NCBI GenBank assembly: GCA_937138345.1
Contig: CAKZOW010000019.1
Location: 1-40,776, forward strand
Length of the DNA stretch: 40,776 nt
Origin: an uncultured archaeon
GTDB taxonomy: Archaea; Nanobdellota; Nanobdellia; Woesearchaeales; UBA583
Reading direction: 5' to 3'
Shown: positions 8,421 to 15,323 of the stretch, piece after piece
Layout: each line of letters starts with the position of its first letter
Numbering within the stretch: position 1 is the stretch's first letter
Notes under the pieces: model-generated
The model's database searches: none
What the model was told of the DNA's origin: nothing
The model's input: the letters and a program-made list of their open reading frames with translations, nothing else
Program-made: the position numbers and the translations under genes

Positions 8421-8512
8421 AAGTCATTCAAAGTTTTTTGTTTAGAATCACCTGCTAAGTCTTTATATGTTCGATCCAAAACTTTTTCTTGGACGTCAGA
8501 ACTAAGTCCTAA
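8417..8512 (-). pseudogene. Fossil 3' end of an rnhB gene
   Basis: A reading frame of 31 codons plus stop on the minus strand, whose last 17 residues (TYKDLAGDSKQKTLNDF) are identical to the C-terminus of the intact RNase HII just upstream on that strand. Over these 17 codons there are 7 nucleotide-level differences, all silent, and the stop is TAA instead of TGA. Upstream of this, similarity fades. Such purely silent divergence shows the fragment came from a functional, diverged rnhB allele, not from decay of a local copy. It overlaps the stop of the histidine phosphatase gene, so this may be the original gene position. Confidence 0.85.
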
Positions 8513-8523
8513 CTAAGAAAGAT

Positions 8524-8614
8524 CATAAATTCACGAATTTATGTCTCACATAAATTTTATAAATTTATGATGAAACATTTAGAAAAAGAACCATACAAAA
8601 TGCTAAGCATTTTG
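8524..8614. repeat. Cluster of three perfect hairpins between fossil and intact rnhB ends
   Basis: Three perfect inverted repeats follow one another: CATAAATT / AATTTATG at 8524-8543 (loop of 4), CATAAATTT / AAATTTATG at 8549-8569 (loop of 3) and CAAAATGCT / AGCATTTTG at 8596-8614 (loop of 1). The last sits 3 bases beyond the rnhB stop and could act at the mRNA 3' end. The CATAAAT arms recur after the stomatin gene at 11194. The cluster fills the gap between the tail fossil and the intact gene. Confidence 0.7.
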
Positions 8615-8617
8615 ATC

Positions 8618-9379
8618 TCAAAAATCATTTAATGTCTTTTGTTTTGAGTCTCCTGCTAAGTCTTTATATGTTTGCCAGGATTTTCTGAAGATGAAGTCAA
8701 ATTCTTTGTTATTGTAGTGTTCTTTAAGAAACGCTTTTGTTTTTGGATCTGCAGGATAACCAGAACCAACTACGTTGGAGTCTGGTGAAGCTTCTTCAGA
8801 AGCTAACTTGTCAGCATTTGCAGACTGACTTGAGTCCTTGGAGACTTGAGATAGGATTTTTCCAACATTTATATTTATTTGCTGCATTTCTTGTTCTCTT
8901 AGTTCTTTTGCAATAATTGAAGCCGCTCCTACAATTTCATATTTATCATCTGCTTTGTTTTCTGAGATAATTTTACATTCAAATGAAAGCCTTTTTAAGA
9001 TATCATCTCCAAATTTATCTGGCCTTGCAGTTAATGCATCAATTATCACTAATTGTGGTTTTTCGGATTCTAATATTTGAACTATTGCTTGAATTTCAAG
9101 TTCATTTAATTTTCCTCCTGCCGCATTATTTTGATCAATTAATGCTGGAGTTAGTTGAGCATATTTGATGTCCATATGTTGTTTTAGATCTTGATAAATT
9201 GCATTTCTTTTTTTTGGTGTTATCTTTTTTGAATCTTTTACTCCTAATTTTTTTAGAAGTTCTTGATACTTATTCATCTCTTTTAGTCCATTTGGTAAAT
9301 TAATTATAGAAAATCCAATAAACATTGATCCTAGAACAGGACCTTTTCCTGCTTCATCAATCCCAATTACTTTGTACAT
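8618..9379 (-). CDS. rnhB: Ribonuclease HII with an internal Ser/Ala-rich insertion
   Basis: RNase HII removes RNA from RNA-DNA hybrids, including single ribonucleotides. The 253 residues start with the active-site block VIGIDEAGKGPVLG (Asp8, Glu9). The family motifs KDSKK, the Asp of VIIDALTARP, GAASIIAK and GSGYPADPKT follow. The protein is longer than typical archaeal homologs. An extra stretch at about residues 178-203 (QVSKDSSQSANADKLASEEA and following) separates the REQEMQ helix from GSGYPADP, which are usually only a dozen residues apart. It is GC-richer than the rest and holds a palindrome, so it looks like an in-frame insert in a surface loop. A TATA-like TTTTATAAAAAG near 9396-9407 fits a leaderless start. 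Confidence 0.95.
   Translation of the reverse strand: MYKVIGIDEAGKGPVLGSMFIGFSIINLPNGLKEMNKYQELLKKLGVKDSKKITPKKRNAIYQDLKQHMDIKYAQLTPALIDQNNAAGGKLNELEIQAIVQILESEKPQLVIIDALTARPDKFGDDILKRLSFECKIISENKADDKYEIVGAASIIAKELREQEMQQININVGKILSQVSKDSSQSANADKLASEEASPDSNVVGSGYPADPKTKAFLKEHYNNKEFDFIFRKSWQTYKDLAGDSKQKTLNDF
8771..8848 (-). repeat. In-frame palindromic insert inside rnhB
   Basis: This part of rnhB encodes about 26 residues absent from the normal RNase HII layout. It is GC-richer than its surroundings and contains the perfect palindrome AGCTTCT / AGAAGCT (8789-8804) and two GACTTGAG repeats just beyond its edge (8828-8860). On the plus strand it shares the words GGTGA, GCTT and TGACTTGAG, in the same order, with the palindromic element after thioredoxin. 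It resembles in principle the in-frame palindromic elements known from Rickettsia. A relation to the intergenic elements here is a hypothesis. Confidence 0.5.
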
Positions 9380-9453
9380 AAAGTATAGTAAAAAAATACT
9401 TTTTATAAAATTAAAGTGTTAAAAAAAAAAGTTAATAATTTATGTTTAGAAAT

Positions 9454-9492
9454 TTATTTGTTTTCTTCAAGCCAAGCTTTCAAGTCTCCATC
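9454..9492 (-). pseudogene. Thioredoxin gene tail fossil I (diverged)
   Basis: Encodes RDGDLKAWLEENK followed by TAA, against SDDDLKAWLEENK and TAA in the intact gene. The 29 bases at the stop side are identical. Farther in there are two silent changes and one replacement (Asp to Gly). It lies farthest from the intact gene and is the most diverged of the three tails. Confidence 0.8.
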
Positions 9493-9562
9493 GCGGGCGA
9501 AACCGCATCGCAATGGTTGAGCTTTTCGACACATAAAGTGTCTCAAGAGCTGAAAAATAAAA
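9493..9562 (-). repeat. Palindromic element I after thioredoxin
   Basis: On the minus strand it reads CAGCTCTTGAGACAC, loop TTTAT, GTGTCGAAAAGCT. The perfect GACAC/GTGTC stem (9528-9542) is flanked by GA on both sides and by an outer AGCT...AGCT stem. The far end contains CGATGCGG, also present at the end of element II. The core CTTGAG, stem, loop, stem, CGAAA is shared with element II and with the hairpin at 31481-31512. It separates tail fossils I and II. Confidence 0.6.
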
Positions 9563-9631
9563 TTATTTGTTTTCTTCAAGCCAAGCTTTTAGATCATCAT
9601 CAGATAGTGCTCCGTTTTTGTCTGCAATTAC
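9563..9631 (-). pseudogene. Thioredoxin gene tail fossil II (near-identical)
   Basis: Its 22 codons plus stop encode VIADKNGALSDDDLKAWLEE and NK, identical to the last 22 residues of the intact thioredoxin. There are only two nucleotide differences (CTA for CTG twice), both silent. Homology stops sharply at the inner end, where it joins sequence of element II. It has no start or promoter and cannot encode a thioredoxin. Confidence 0.9.
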
Positions 9632-9718
9632 CTTCCGCATCGATCTTTTCTTTTAGCGCTCGTTTCGATTGCTTTGCAATCTCAAGTCACTAAAGAAAAG
9701 CCTCACCAAAGAAAAAAA
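9632..9718 (-). repeat. Palindromic element II after thioredoxin (CTTTTCTT family)
   Basis: Outer arms CTTTTCTTTAG and CTAAAAGAAAAG on the minus strand (plus-strand 9690-9700 and 9645-9656) enclose an inner perfect hairpin GATTGC / GCAATC with a 3-base loop (9667-9681). The inner hairpin is bounded by CTTGA and GAAAC. The side next to trx reads TTTCTTTGGTGAGG before the arm, closely matching the TTCTTTTGGTGCATG before the arm at infB (15363-15373). It lies directly between the trx stop and tail fossil II. Confidence 0.7.
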
Positions 9719-10039
9719 TTATTTGTTTTCTTCAAGCCAAGCTTTCAGATCATCATCAGACAGTGCTCCGTTTTTGTCTGCAATTACTTTTCCGTCTTTG
9801 ATGAGAAGGATTGTTGGTATTGACATTACTTGGTATGTTTGTGCTACTTCTCCTACTTCATCTACATTTACTTTTACAAACTGAACATCAGATACTTCTT
9901 CTGATACTCTCTCAAATACTGGTCCAAACATTTTACAAGGACCACACCATGGAGCCCAGAAGTCAACTACAGTTACTTTATCTGACTCTAATACTTTTGT
10001 ATTAAATTCTTCTTCGCTTTTAATTTCAATGTATACCAT
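9719..10039 (-). CDS. trxA: Thioredoxin
   Basis: A cytoplasmic thiol-disulfide oxidoreductase of 106 residues, the standard size. The redox motif WCGPC is at residues 31-35 within VDFWAPWCGPC. VKVNVDEVGEVAQTYQV and the cis-proline loop SIPTILLIKDGK follow as in classical thioredoxins. A TATA-like CTTTATAAATAATC at about 10063-10076 fits a leaderless ATG at 10039. No thioredoxin reductase is in the window. The 3' end of this gene appears twice more downstream as fossils, so the locus has a history of repeated rearrangement. Confidence 0.97.
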   Translation of the reverse strand: MVYIEIKSEEEFNTKVLESDKVTVVDFWAPWCGPCKMFGPVFERVSEEVSDVQFVKVNVDEVGEVAQTYQVMSIPTILLIKDGKVIADKNGALSDDDLKAWLEENK

Positions 10040-10107
10040 TATAGTACTATATGGAAGAGATTATTTATAAAGATTATTTTTAATATGAATAAATTACAAA
10101 AAAATCA

Positions 10108-11103
10108 CTACTTTATTTTAAATGATAAATTAAGAATTACTTTTCCTAATTTTTTAGGTGAATGTCTAACTAACATATCTTCATCAATAAAATTACCTTT
10201 AATTACTTTAATATCTTTTAAATTATTCAAATCCAGCGGAATTGGATGCTTATCTTCTTTCCTATAATTAACGAGAGTCGTAGATGCTGGAATATATGAA
10301 TTTGCTACAATATGAGTTAACTTGGACTCTAAGTATTTTTCTAGTTCTATTTTAAAATCAGATACACAAAAATTATCTGTTTCTCCTGGTTTTGACATTA
10401 CTGAGCTAATGAGTACTTTTTTAGCATGCTTATTTGACTTAATTGCTTTTCTTATGTCTTTAAATAATAGATTTGGTAGTATTGATGTGTAGAGATCACC
10501 TGGACCAAATACAATAATATCTGCTTCTAAGAGTGCTTTTATTGCTGAAGGATTTGCTTTACCTCTTTTTTTTAGATATAATTTTTCTATTTCTTTATCT
10601 TTTGTTGTATCGATAATACTTTCACTCTCAAGTATTTCTCCTGTTTTTAATTTTGCCATAAGAGTATTTTCTTTAAGAGATACAGGAATTACTCTACCTT
10701 TTATTCTCAAAATTCTAGATGCAACTTTTATTGCTTCAGGAAATGAACCTGTTATGTCATTGAGTGCTGTGAGAAGTAAATTTCCAAAATTATGATCTTT
10801 GAGAGTTGAATCAAATCTATATTGGAAAAGTTTTGCAATATCTTGTGTTTCTTCTGAGAGTGCCACCATACAATTTCTAATATCTCCTGGAGGTAATATC
10901 CCATATTGTGTTCTTAAAATACCTGATGAGCCTCCTGAATCCATTGTAGTAACTATTGCAGTTATATTTTTTCTTGATGTTGCATATTCTTTGAGACCTG
11001 AGAGAATAGAAAATAAACCAGTTCCACCACCAATACATACTATTTTTTTATGTTTTAAATTTTTTGGGAGTTTCTGTTTTTTTGAAGAAAATAGTTTTAA
11101 CAT
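10108..11103 (-). CDS. yvcK: YvcK/CofD-like protein (gluconeogenesis factor family)
   Basis: A 331-residue member of the CofD/YvcK superfamily with a Rossmann-like fold. The nucleotide-binding loop CIGGGTGLFSILSGLK is at residues 23-38. TTMDSGGSSGILR, GILPPGDIRNCMVAL and FGPGDLYTSILPNLL are hallmark segments. In bacteria YvcK binds UDP-sugars and affects wall growth and carbon use. The closely related CofD makes coenzyme F420, but the architecture here fits YvcK better, and no F420 genes are nearby. The role in archaea is unknown. A TATA-like CTTTATATTC at about 11126-11135 precedes the start. It stands between trx and the stomatin gene, all minus strand with separate promoters. Confidence 0.9.
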   Translation of the reverse strand: MLKLFSSKKQKLPKNLKHKKIVCIGGGTGLFSILSGLKEYATSRKNITAIVTTMDSGGSSGILRTQYGILPPGDIRNCMVALSEETQDIAKLFQYRFDSTLKDHNFGNLLLTALNDITGSFPEAIKVASRILRIKGRVIPVSLKENTLMAKLKTGEILESESIIDTTKDKEIEKLYLKKRGKANPSAIKALLEADIIVFGPGDLYTSILPNLLFKDIRKAIKSNKHAKKVLISSVMSKPGETDNFCVSDFKIELEKYLESKLTHIVANSYIPASTTLVNYRKEDKHPIPLDLNNLKDIKVIKGNFIDEDMLVRHSPKKLGKVILNLSFKIK

Positions 11104-11171
11104 AATTGTATCTGTAGAGTAGAGAATATAAAGTTTTTGAAATAAATAATAAAAAAATAAGAAATTTAAAC

Positions 11172-11213
11172 CTGATTCATTGAATCAGTTTGACATAAAT
11201 GCCAACATTTATG
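11172..11213 (-). terminator. Two perfect hairpins after the stomatin gene
   Basis: Immediately after the stop at 11215-11217 come CATAAATG / CATTTATG (11194-11213, loop of 4) and then CTGATTCA / TGAATCAG (11172-11188). In the direction of transcription these are followed by a T-rich stretch (about 11148-11165). The layout fits a transcription end or 3' processing site. The first hairpin shares its CATAAAT arm with those at 8524 and 8549. Confidence 0.6.
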
Positions 11214-11214
11214 C

Positions 11215-11958
11215 TCATTTGAACTTCTTAATTGCTTCTCCAAATTCCATTGGAAAGAAGATAAATTTAGTTGATGCATCTCCTGAGATGTCATTAATTG
11301 TCTGTAAGTTTCTAAGTTGCATTGCACCTGGTGCTTTTGCAAGTGTTGCTGAAGCTTTTGCAAGGTTTTGAGCAGCTGTTACTTCTCCTTCGGATTTAAT
11401 AATAATTCCTCTTTTTTCCCTCTCAGCTTCTGCTTCTCTTGCCATCATTCTTTGCATACCTGATGGTAATTCTACGTGTTTTAACTCAACTCTCTCAACT
11501 TTAATTCCCCATTGATCTGAACCTGCATCAATGATTTTTTTAATTTTTTGTGAAATTGCATCCCTATTTGCTAAAAGTTCATCTAATGTAACTTCTCCTA
11601 CAACATCTCTCATTGTTGTTTGAGATAATTGTGAAATTGCATAATAGAAATCTTCAACATCTAAAATTGACTTTTTAACATCGTATACATAGTAATACGT
11701 TACAGCATCAACATTTACTGATACATTATCTTTTGTAATACAGTCTTGTTTTGGAACATCTACTGTTTTTACCCTAATATCTACTCTTTCATATGATTGA
11801 AAAATAGGAATTACAATATTTAACCCCGGAGTCATATCTCCTGAGTATCTTCCTAAAGTAAACTTTAGTCCTCTTTCATATTCCATAATTTGTTTTAATC
11901 CTGATAGGATAAAAATTACAATTATGAAAATTACTGGAATTAATAATTCTGCAGCCAT
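11215..11958 (-). CDS. SPFH/band 7 family protein (stomatin/prohibitin-like)
   Basis: A membrane-scaffold protein of 247 residues. It has one N-terminal membrane segment (about 5-22, LLIPVIFIIVIFILSGL) followed by the SPFH domain (YERGLKFTLGRYSGDMTPGLNIVIP, VDIRVKTVDVPKQDCITKDNVSVNVDAVTYY). A C-terminal coiled coil (about 170-205, MMAREAEAEREKRGIIIKSE) ends in a short tail. Archaeal stomatins are often paired with an NfeD-like protease partner; none is adjacent here, though a Lon-like membrane protease lies about 6 kb away. A TATA-like CTTTAAAAAG at about 11980-11990 fits the ATG. A role in membrane microdomains is inferred from the family only. Confidence 0.93.
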   Translation of the reverse strand: MAAELLIPVIFIIVIFILSGLKQIMEYERGLKFTLGRYSGDMTPGLNIVIPIFQSYERVDIRVKTVDVPKQDCITKDNVSVNVDAVTYYYVYDVKKSILDVEDFYYAISQLSQTTMRDVVGEVTLDELLANRDAISQKIKKIIDAGSDQWGIKVERVELKHVELPSGMQRMMAREAEAEREKRGIIIKSEGEVTAAQNLAKASATLAKAPGAMQLRNLQTINDISGDASTKFIFFPMEFGEAIKKFK

Positions 11959-12070
11959 AATACTTGAATTTAGAGTTAGTACTTTTTAAAGTTAACTAAT
12001 AACTTAAAATTACAAAAATAATAGAGAATATAATGAGAAATAAATTGTATAAAAAAAATTAACTATTTAT

Positions 12071-13147
12071 CTAATAAACAGTTCTAATTCCTAAATCTGA
12101 TGAAACTTTTTCAGTGTTTTGTTGTTTTTCTTCTTTAGTTTCATTTCCTAAAACATGTGGTGATTGAACTCCTGTCATAATACTCATAACAGTTACTCTT
12201 TTTGCATGTGACTCATCTACTCTAGCTCCCCAAATCACATTTGCATCAGCGTGAACTGATTGAGTTACTAGTTGTCCTGCTCTATCAATTTCTTCTAAAG
12301 TCATATCCTCACCACCAGTGATGTGAATTAAAGCTCCTGTAGCTCCTTTGTAATCAATTTCTAAAAGAGGATTAGCTAATGCTTCTTCTACTGCTTCTTC
12401 ACATCTTCTATTTGTATCTGAAGTACCAATACCTACTGTTGCAACACCCCCTGAGGACATAATTGCTTTAACATCTGCAAAATCTAAGTTTACAAGTGAA
12501 GGGATTGCAATAATTTCAACAATTCCTTTAATCATAACTGAAACTAATTCATTTGCTACGGCAAATGCTTGCTTAACAGGCAAACTTCCTGCAATTTTAA
12601 CTAATCTATTGTTATCAATTACAACAACAGTATCAGCTACTGATCTTAATTTTTGAAGACCAAATTCTGCTTTATCAATTCTTGCTCTCTCAATTGAGAA
12701 AGGCATTGTTGTTACTCCAATTACAATAGCTCCCATGTCTTTTGCAACTTTAGCAACAACCGGTGCAATTCCAGTTCCTGAACCACCACCCATACCTGCA
12801 CAAACAAATACCATATCTGCACCTTGTACTGCATCTTTAATTTCTTGGATTGATTCTTGAGCAGCAGCAGCCCCTTTGCTAGGATCTCCACCAGCACCAA
12901 GACCTCTAGTTACTTCTTTACCAACTAAAATCTTTTTATCAGCTGCTTTTAATTTTAAATCTTGAAGATCAGTATTAACTGCTACAATTTCTGCACCATC
13001 AATTCCTTTTTGGTGTAACCAGTTAACCATATTTTGTCCTGCTCCACCACAACCAACAACAACCATTTTTGCTTGGCCTACTTCGTACTTTTCAAGGGCT
13101 TCTTCTCCACCCATATTCTGTAATGCGTCTTTTACTAAGAAATCCAT
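12071..13147 (-). CDS. ftsZ: Cell division protein FtsZ
   Basis: A tubulin-like GTPase that forms the division ring. The 358 residues include GCGGAGQNMV (about 32-40), AVNTDLQDL, the tubulin signature GMGGGSGTG (about 118-126), PFSIERARI and the T7-loop NLDFADVKAIMS needed for GTP hydrolysis. The C-terminal part keeps ATGALIHITGGEDMTLEEI. The short tail after VMSIMTGVQ ends GIRTVY and is of the archaeal type. The gene is on the minus strand, upstream of the stomatin gene and next to scpB, linking division with chromosome segregation functions. The start at 13147 is preceded by a purine-rich GGGGA and by TATA-like TTTAAAAATC near 13171-13181. Confidence 0.97.
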   Translation of the reverse strand: MDFLVKDALQNMGGEEALEKYEVGQAKMVVVGCGGAGQNMVNWLHQKGIDGAEIVAVNTDLQDLKLKAADKKILVGKEVTRGLGAGGDPSKGAAAAQESIQEIKDAVQGADMVFVCAGMGGGSGTGIAPVVAKVAKDMGAIVIGVTTMPFSIERARIDKAEFGLQKLRSVADTVVVIDNNRLVKIAGSLPVKQAFAVANELVSVMIKGIVEIIAIPSLVNLDFADVKAIMSSGGVATVGIGTSDTNRRCEEAVEEALANPLLEIDYKGATGALIHITGGEDMTLEEIDRAGQLVTQSVHADANVIWGARVDESHAKRVTVMSIMTGVQSPHVLGNETKEEKQQNTEKVSSDLGIRTVY

Positions 13148-13380
13148 TTTTATTCCCCTATATGTTTGCTAAACTTCCAAGATTTTTAAATACAAAAAAA
13201 TTCTTGTGTGTTATAACATATCCCAAATTTTTTAGTATTAAAACATTATTATTCACTATACAATAACAATAGATAGTAAAAACACAATAATTCGTAAAAT
13301 AAAGAAGAATACATAGTATTTTTCTTATAAGTAATAACAAAGAAGTACTCATTACTAAAACTATGAAAACATAAGAAAGA

Positions 13381-13977
13381 TTATTTTTCATTAGAAATTT
13401 CTTCAGAAATAGAAGTACTTTCTTCTTGAGTATCTTGAATTGGCTGTGGTACTTCTTCTAGAAAAGTTGTAATTGATTTATTAGCTGCATCTCTAAAATC
13501 CTCTCCTTCTTCGAGTTTAAAATAATCATAAAATTTCTTTGTTACCTTGTAATACTTCCCAATTCCTTGTTTTTGATAAGATAAGAATTTATTTCTATAT
13601 AGATAATTTACTTCATTTTTAACTGATTTTCCTAAAATTTCTGAGAGTCTTGTTTTAGTTACAGGTTGCTCGTATGCAATTACTGAGAGTACTTTAAGTA
13701 CATTTGCAGGGATTTCTGTACCTGAGATCATATCTGAGAGTAAATCAGCATAATCGTCTTTTACAGACATCCTATATTTTCCTTCTTCATTTTGCACAAT
13801 ATGAAAGGAGTATCCCTCTTTGTATTTTTCTTGAAGGTCTTGAAGAGCATTTTTTGCCATCATCTCTGAGTCAAGGTCTAGAGTTTGTTGGATTTCTCTA
13901 AGTGAGATATAATCCCCATAAGAAAATAATATTGCTTCAATTTTAAAGTGTAAATCAGTAAATGAATCTTGTGTCAT
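13381..13977 (-). CDS. scpB: Segregation and condensation protein ScpB
   Basis: A kleisin-interacting winged-helix protein of the SMC-ScpAB condensin, 198 residues. The first winged helix (LHFKIEAILFSYGDYISLREIQ, about 9-30) and the second (IPANVLKVLSVIAYEQPVTKTRLSEILGKSV, about 90-120) match ScpB. The acidic Ser/Glu-rich tail from about 172 is likely disordered. ScpB acts with ScpA and SMC, neither of which is in this window. A TATA-like TTTATTTAAAAC near 13998-14010 gives a leaderless start. ScpB is mainly bacterial with a patchy archaeal distribution. Confidence 0.93.
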   Translation of the reverse strand: MTQDSFTDLHFKIEAILFSYGDYISLREIQQTLDLDSEMMAKNALQDLQEKYKEGYSFHIVQNEEGKYRMSVKDDYADLLSDMISGTEIPANVLKVLSVIAYEQPVTKTRLSEILGKSVKNEVNYLYRNKFLSYQKQGIGKYYKVTKKFYDYFKLEEGEDFRDAANKSITTFLEEVPQPIQDTQEESTSISEEISNEK

Positions 13978-14032
13978 AGAAATATATTGTGAATTTGTTT
14001 TAAATAAATTTGTTGTCTAAGATGATGAGAAA

Positions 14033-14743
14033 TTATGTAAATAAAACAATACCAAATAATTCTCTTAAATCCATAACTAAGAAAAAGAAAGGAATTGAAA
14101 ATATCAAAGGTAAGATTATTGATAAGATATATGATAAAATATTTGGTTTTTTGAGATGAGATCTCTCAGGTAGACAATAAGCTGGAAGATATACCATCAA
14201 ACCATATACAAAAACCCAAAAACCAGCAATAAAAGCTGTAGGAGAAATAAAACTCTCTGCAATAACACCCAAAAATCCAAATAAGATAAATACTTGATTA
14301 GCATTAAAATTGTATTTTGTAAGCAAATAAGACCATGCTAATAAAAAAGGAATAAACATTATAGCACTGTGAAAAAAAATTACATGAAAATAATTTGTTG
14401 AGGCAGCAATAAAAGATTTTCCTATTTCTCCCCCAAATAAGGGTGCTAAATTTGTAAGAGTAACAGTTATCAATTCTTCCAATAAAATTAAAGATAAGGA
14501 AAATAGAAAAAATACTAAAGGATATGGAGCTGTGATTTTTTGAATTAAAAATTTTATGATATCCCTATATCTTCTCATTAAAGAGCCAATTATAATAACC
14601 CAAACAACAACTAAAGCAATTGCCATTTTAATTATTGCTTTGTCATTATCTGGAACATCACTTCCTAAAATAGCAATTGATAAGAATATTAAAAATATAG
14701 TAGAATATGCCCCAATTGCTTTGATAAGAAATGATGAAATCAT
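14033..14743 (-). CDS. Hypothetical multi-pass membrane protein
   Basis: A 236-residue protein with about seven hydrophobic segments. The clearest are near residues 8-28, 38-56, 72-95, 120-145, 150-180 and 205-230. Charged residues sit mainly in loops such as MRRYRD. I do not recognise the family. The pattern is that of an integral membrane protein with no soluble domain; the glutamates in LILLEELITV within a hydrophobic stretch could be functional, but that is only a guess. It lies between scpB and a small unknown gene on the minus strand and has its own TATA-like AAATAGTTAAAAC near 14757-14770. Confidence 0.8.
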   Translation of the reverse strand: MISSFLIKAIGAYSTIFLIFLSIAILGSDVPDNDKAIIKMAIALVVVWVIIIGSLMRRYRDIIKFLIQKITAPYPLVFFLFSLSLILLEELITVTLTNLAPLFGGEIGKSFIAASTNYFHVIFFHSAIMFIPFLLAWSYLLTKYNFNANQVFILFGFLGVIAESFISPTAFIAGFWVFVYGLMVYLPAYCLPERSHLKKPNILSYILSIILPLIFSIPFFFLVMDLRELFGIVLFT

Positions 14744-14795
14744 ATTTTGTATCTTGTTTTAACTATTTTTAATAATTTGTACTTTTAAAAATAAA

Positions 14796-15158
14796 TTAAT
14801 TGGATAAATATCTTAAAATAGACTCTAATTCTTCATTTCCAACATGAGTATCAAAAGAAGAAATTTTTTTATTGAGAACACCTTCATCACAATTATTTGG
14901 ATCAAAACAAATTTTTCCAAGATAAGTTCTTCTTTTGCGTTGTATCGGTTTTGAATTATTTCCAGAAATACCAAAAAATAAAATTTCTGATACTTCTTTT
15001 GGTTTATAGTTGAAACCAAATTTTACAGAAGAAAAATCAGATCTTAAATCAGGGTCTATACCATACATATCTTGAGTTGAAATAGACTTAGATGAACAGT
15101 AGACATAACTTGAGAAAGTAGGATCGTCATAAGATAATGAAAATGGATATTGTTGCAT
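14796..15158 (-). CDS. Hypothetical protein
   Basis: A 120-residue soluble protein of unknown family, rich in Ser, Tyr, Phe and Asp, starting MQQYPFSLSYDDPTF. Three Cys are spread through the chain (YCSSKS, KICFDPNNCDEG). There is no membrane segment or signal peptide. The TATA-like TTATAAATAATTAC at about 15170-15183 precedes the ATG at 15158 with the usual leaderless spacing, which supports a real gene. Its upstream neighbour is the infB tail duplication. Confidence 0.65.
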   Translation of the reverse strand: MQQYPFSLSYDDPTFSSYVYCSSKSISTQDMYGIDPDLRSDFSSVKFGFNYKPKEVSEILFFGISGNNSKPIQRKRRTYLGKICFDPNNCDEGVLNKKISSFDTHVGNEELESILRYLSN

Positions 15159-15253
15159 AGTATTACTTATGAGTAATTATTTATAATTCTTTCTGAAAAT
15201 ATCTCATAAGAAAAATAAAAAATTAAATATGTGAAAATGATATAAATTATAAT

Positions 15254-15323
15254 AAAGCATGCACCAAAAGAATACGCTTCGCGTTTTATAATCCCCATAA
15301 GGTATCTTCTTTACGCATAATCT
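15254..15323 (-). pseudogene. Exact 70-bp duplicate of the infB 3' end
   Basis: Bases 15254-15323 are identical to 15370-15439. The repeat carries the last codons of infB (RKEDTLWGL and TAA), the hairpin ACGC/GCGT (15274-15284) and the start of the palindromic arm. The two copies are 116 bp apart with 46 bp between them. The fragment has no start codon context of its own. The lack of any difference makes this the youngest of the gene-tail fossils. Confidence 0.92.

Larger units (their letters stand above)
9380..9718. other. Intergenic region packed with thioredoxin tail fossils and palindromes
   Basis: No intact gene is present. On the minus strand, reading away from trx, the region holds palindromic element II (9632-9718), thioredoxin tail fossil II (9563-9631), palindromic element I (about 9493-9562), tail fossil I (9454-9492) and then the rnhB promoter (TATA-like box near 9396-9407). 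Local GC-rich words such as GCGATGCGG stand out against the AT-rich background. Confidence 0.8.

Noticed and set aside
8465-8480. GTTCGATCC, which looks like a tRNA T-loop
   Set aside because: The surrounding bases do not form the other tRNA arms, and the segment is readable as part of the rnhB fossil.
9442-9693. A plus-strand frame across the thioredoxin tail fossils
   Set aside because: It is the antisense of duplicated trx tails and hairpins; the apparent protein is a by-product of the repeated sequence.
9454-9787. The three spaced trx tails as a CRISPR-like or tandem repeat array
   Set aside because: Units differ in length and are gene-tail coding sequence, and spacers are palindromic elements of different size; there are no cas genes.
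13158-13391. A 77-codon minus-strand frame with a hydrophobic start between scpB and ftsZ
   Set aside because: It begins inside the scpB end, has no promoter or Shine-Dalgarno sequence, becomes low-complexity AT-rich text and covers the ftsZ promoter. It is most likely a chance frame in AT-rich DNA.
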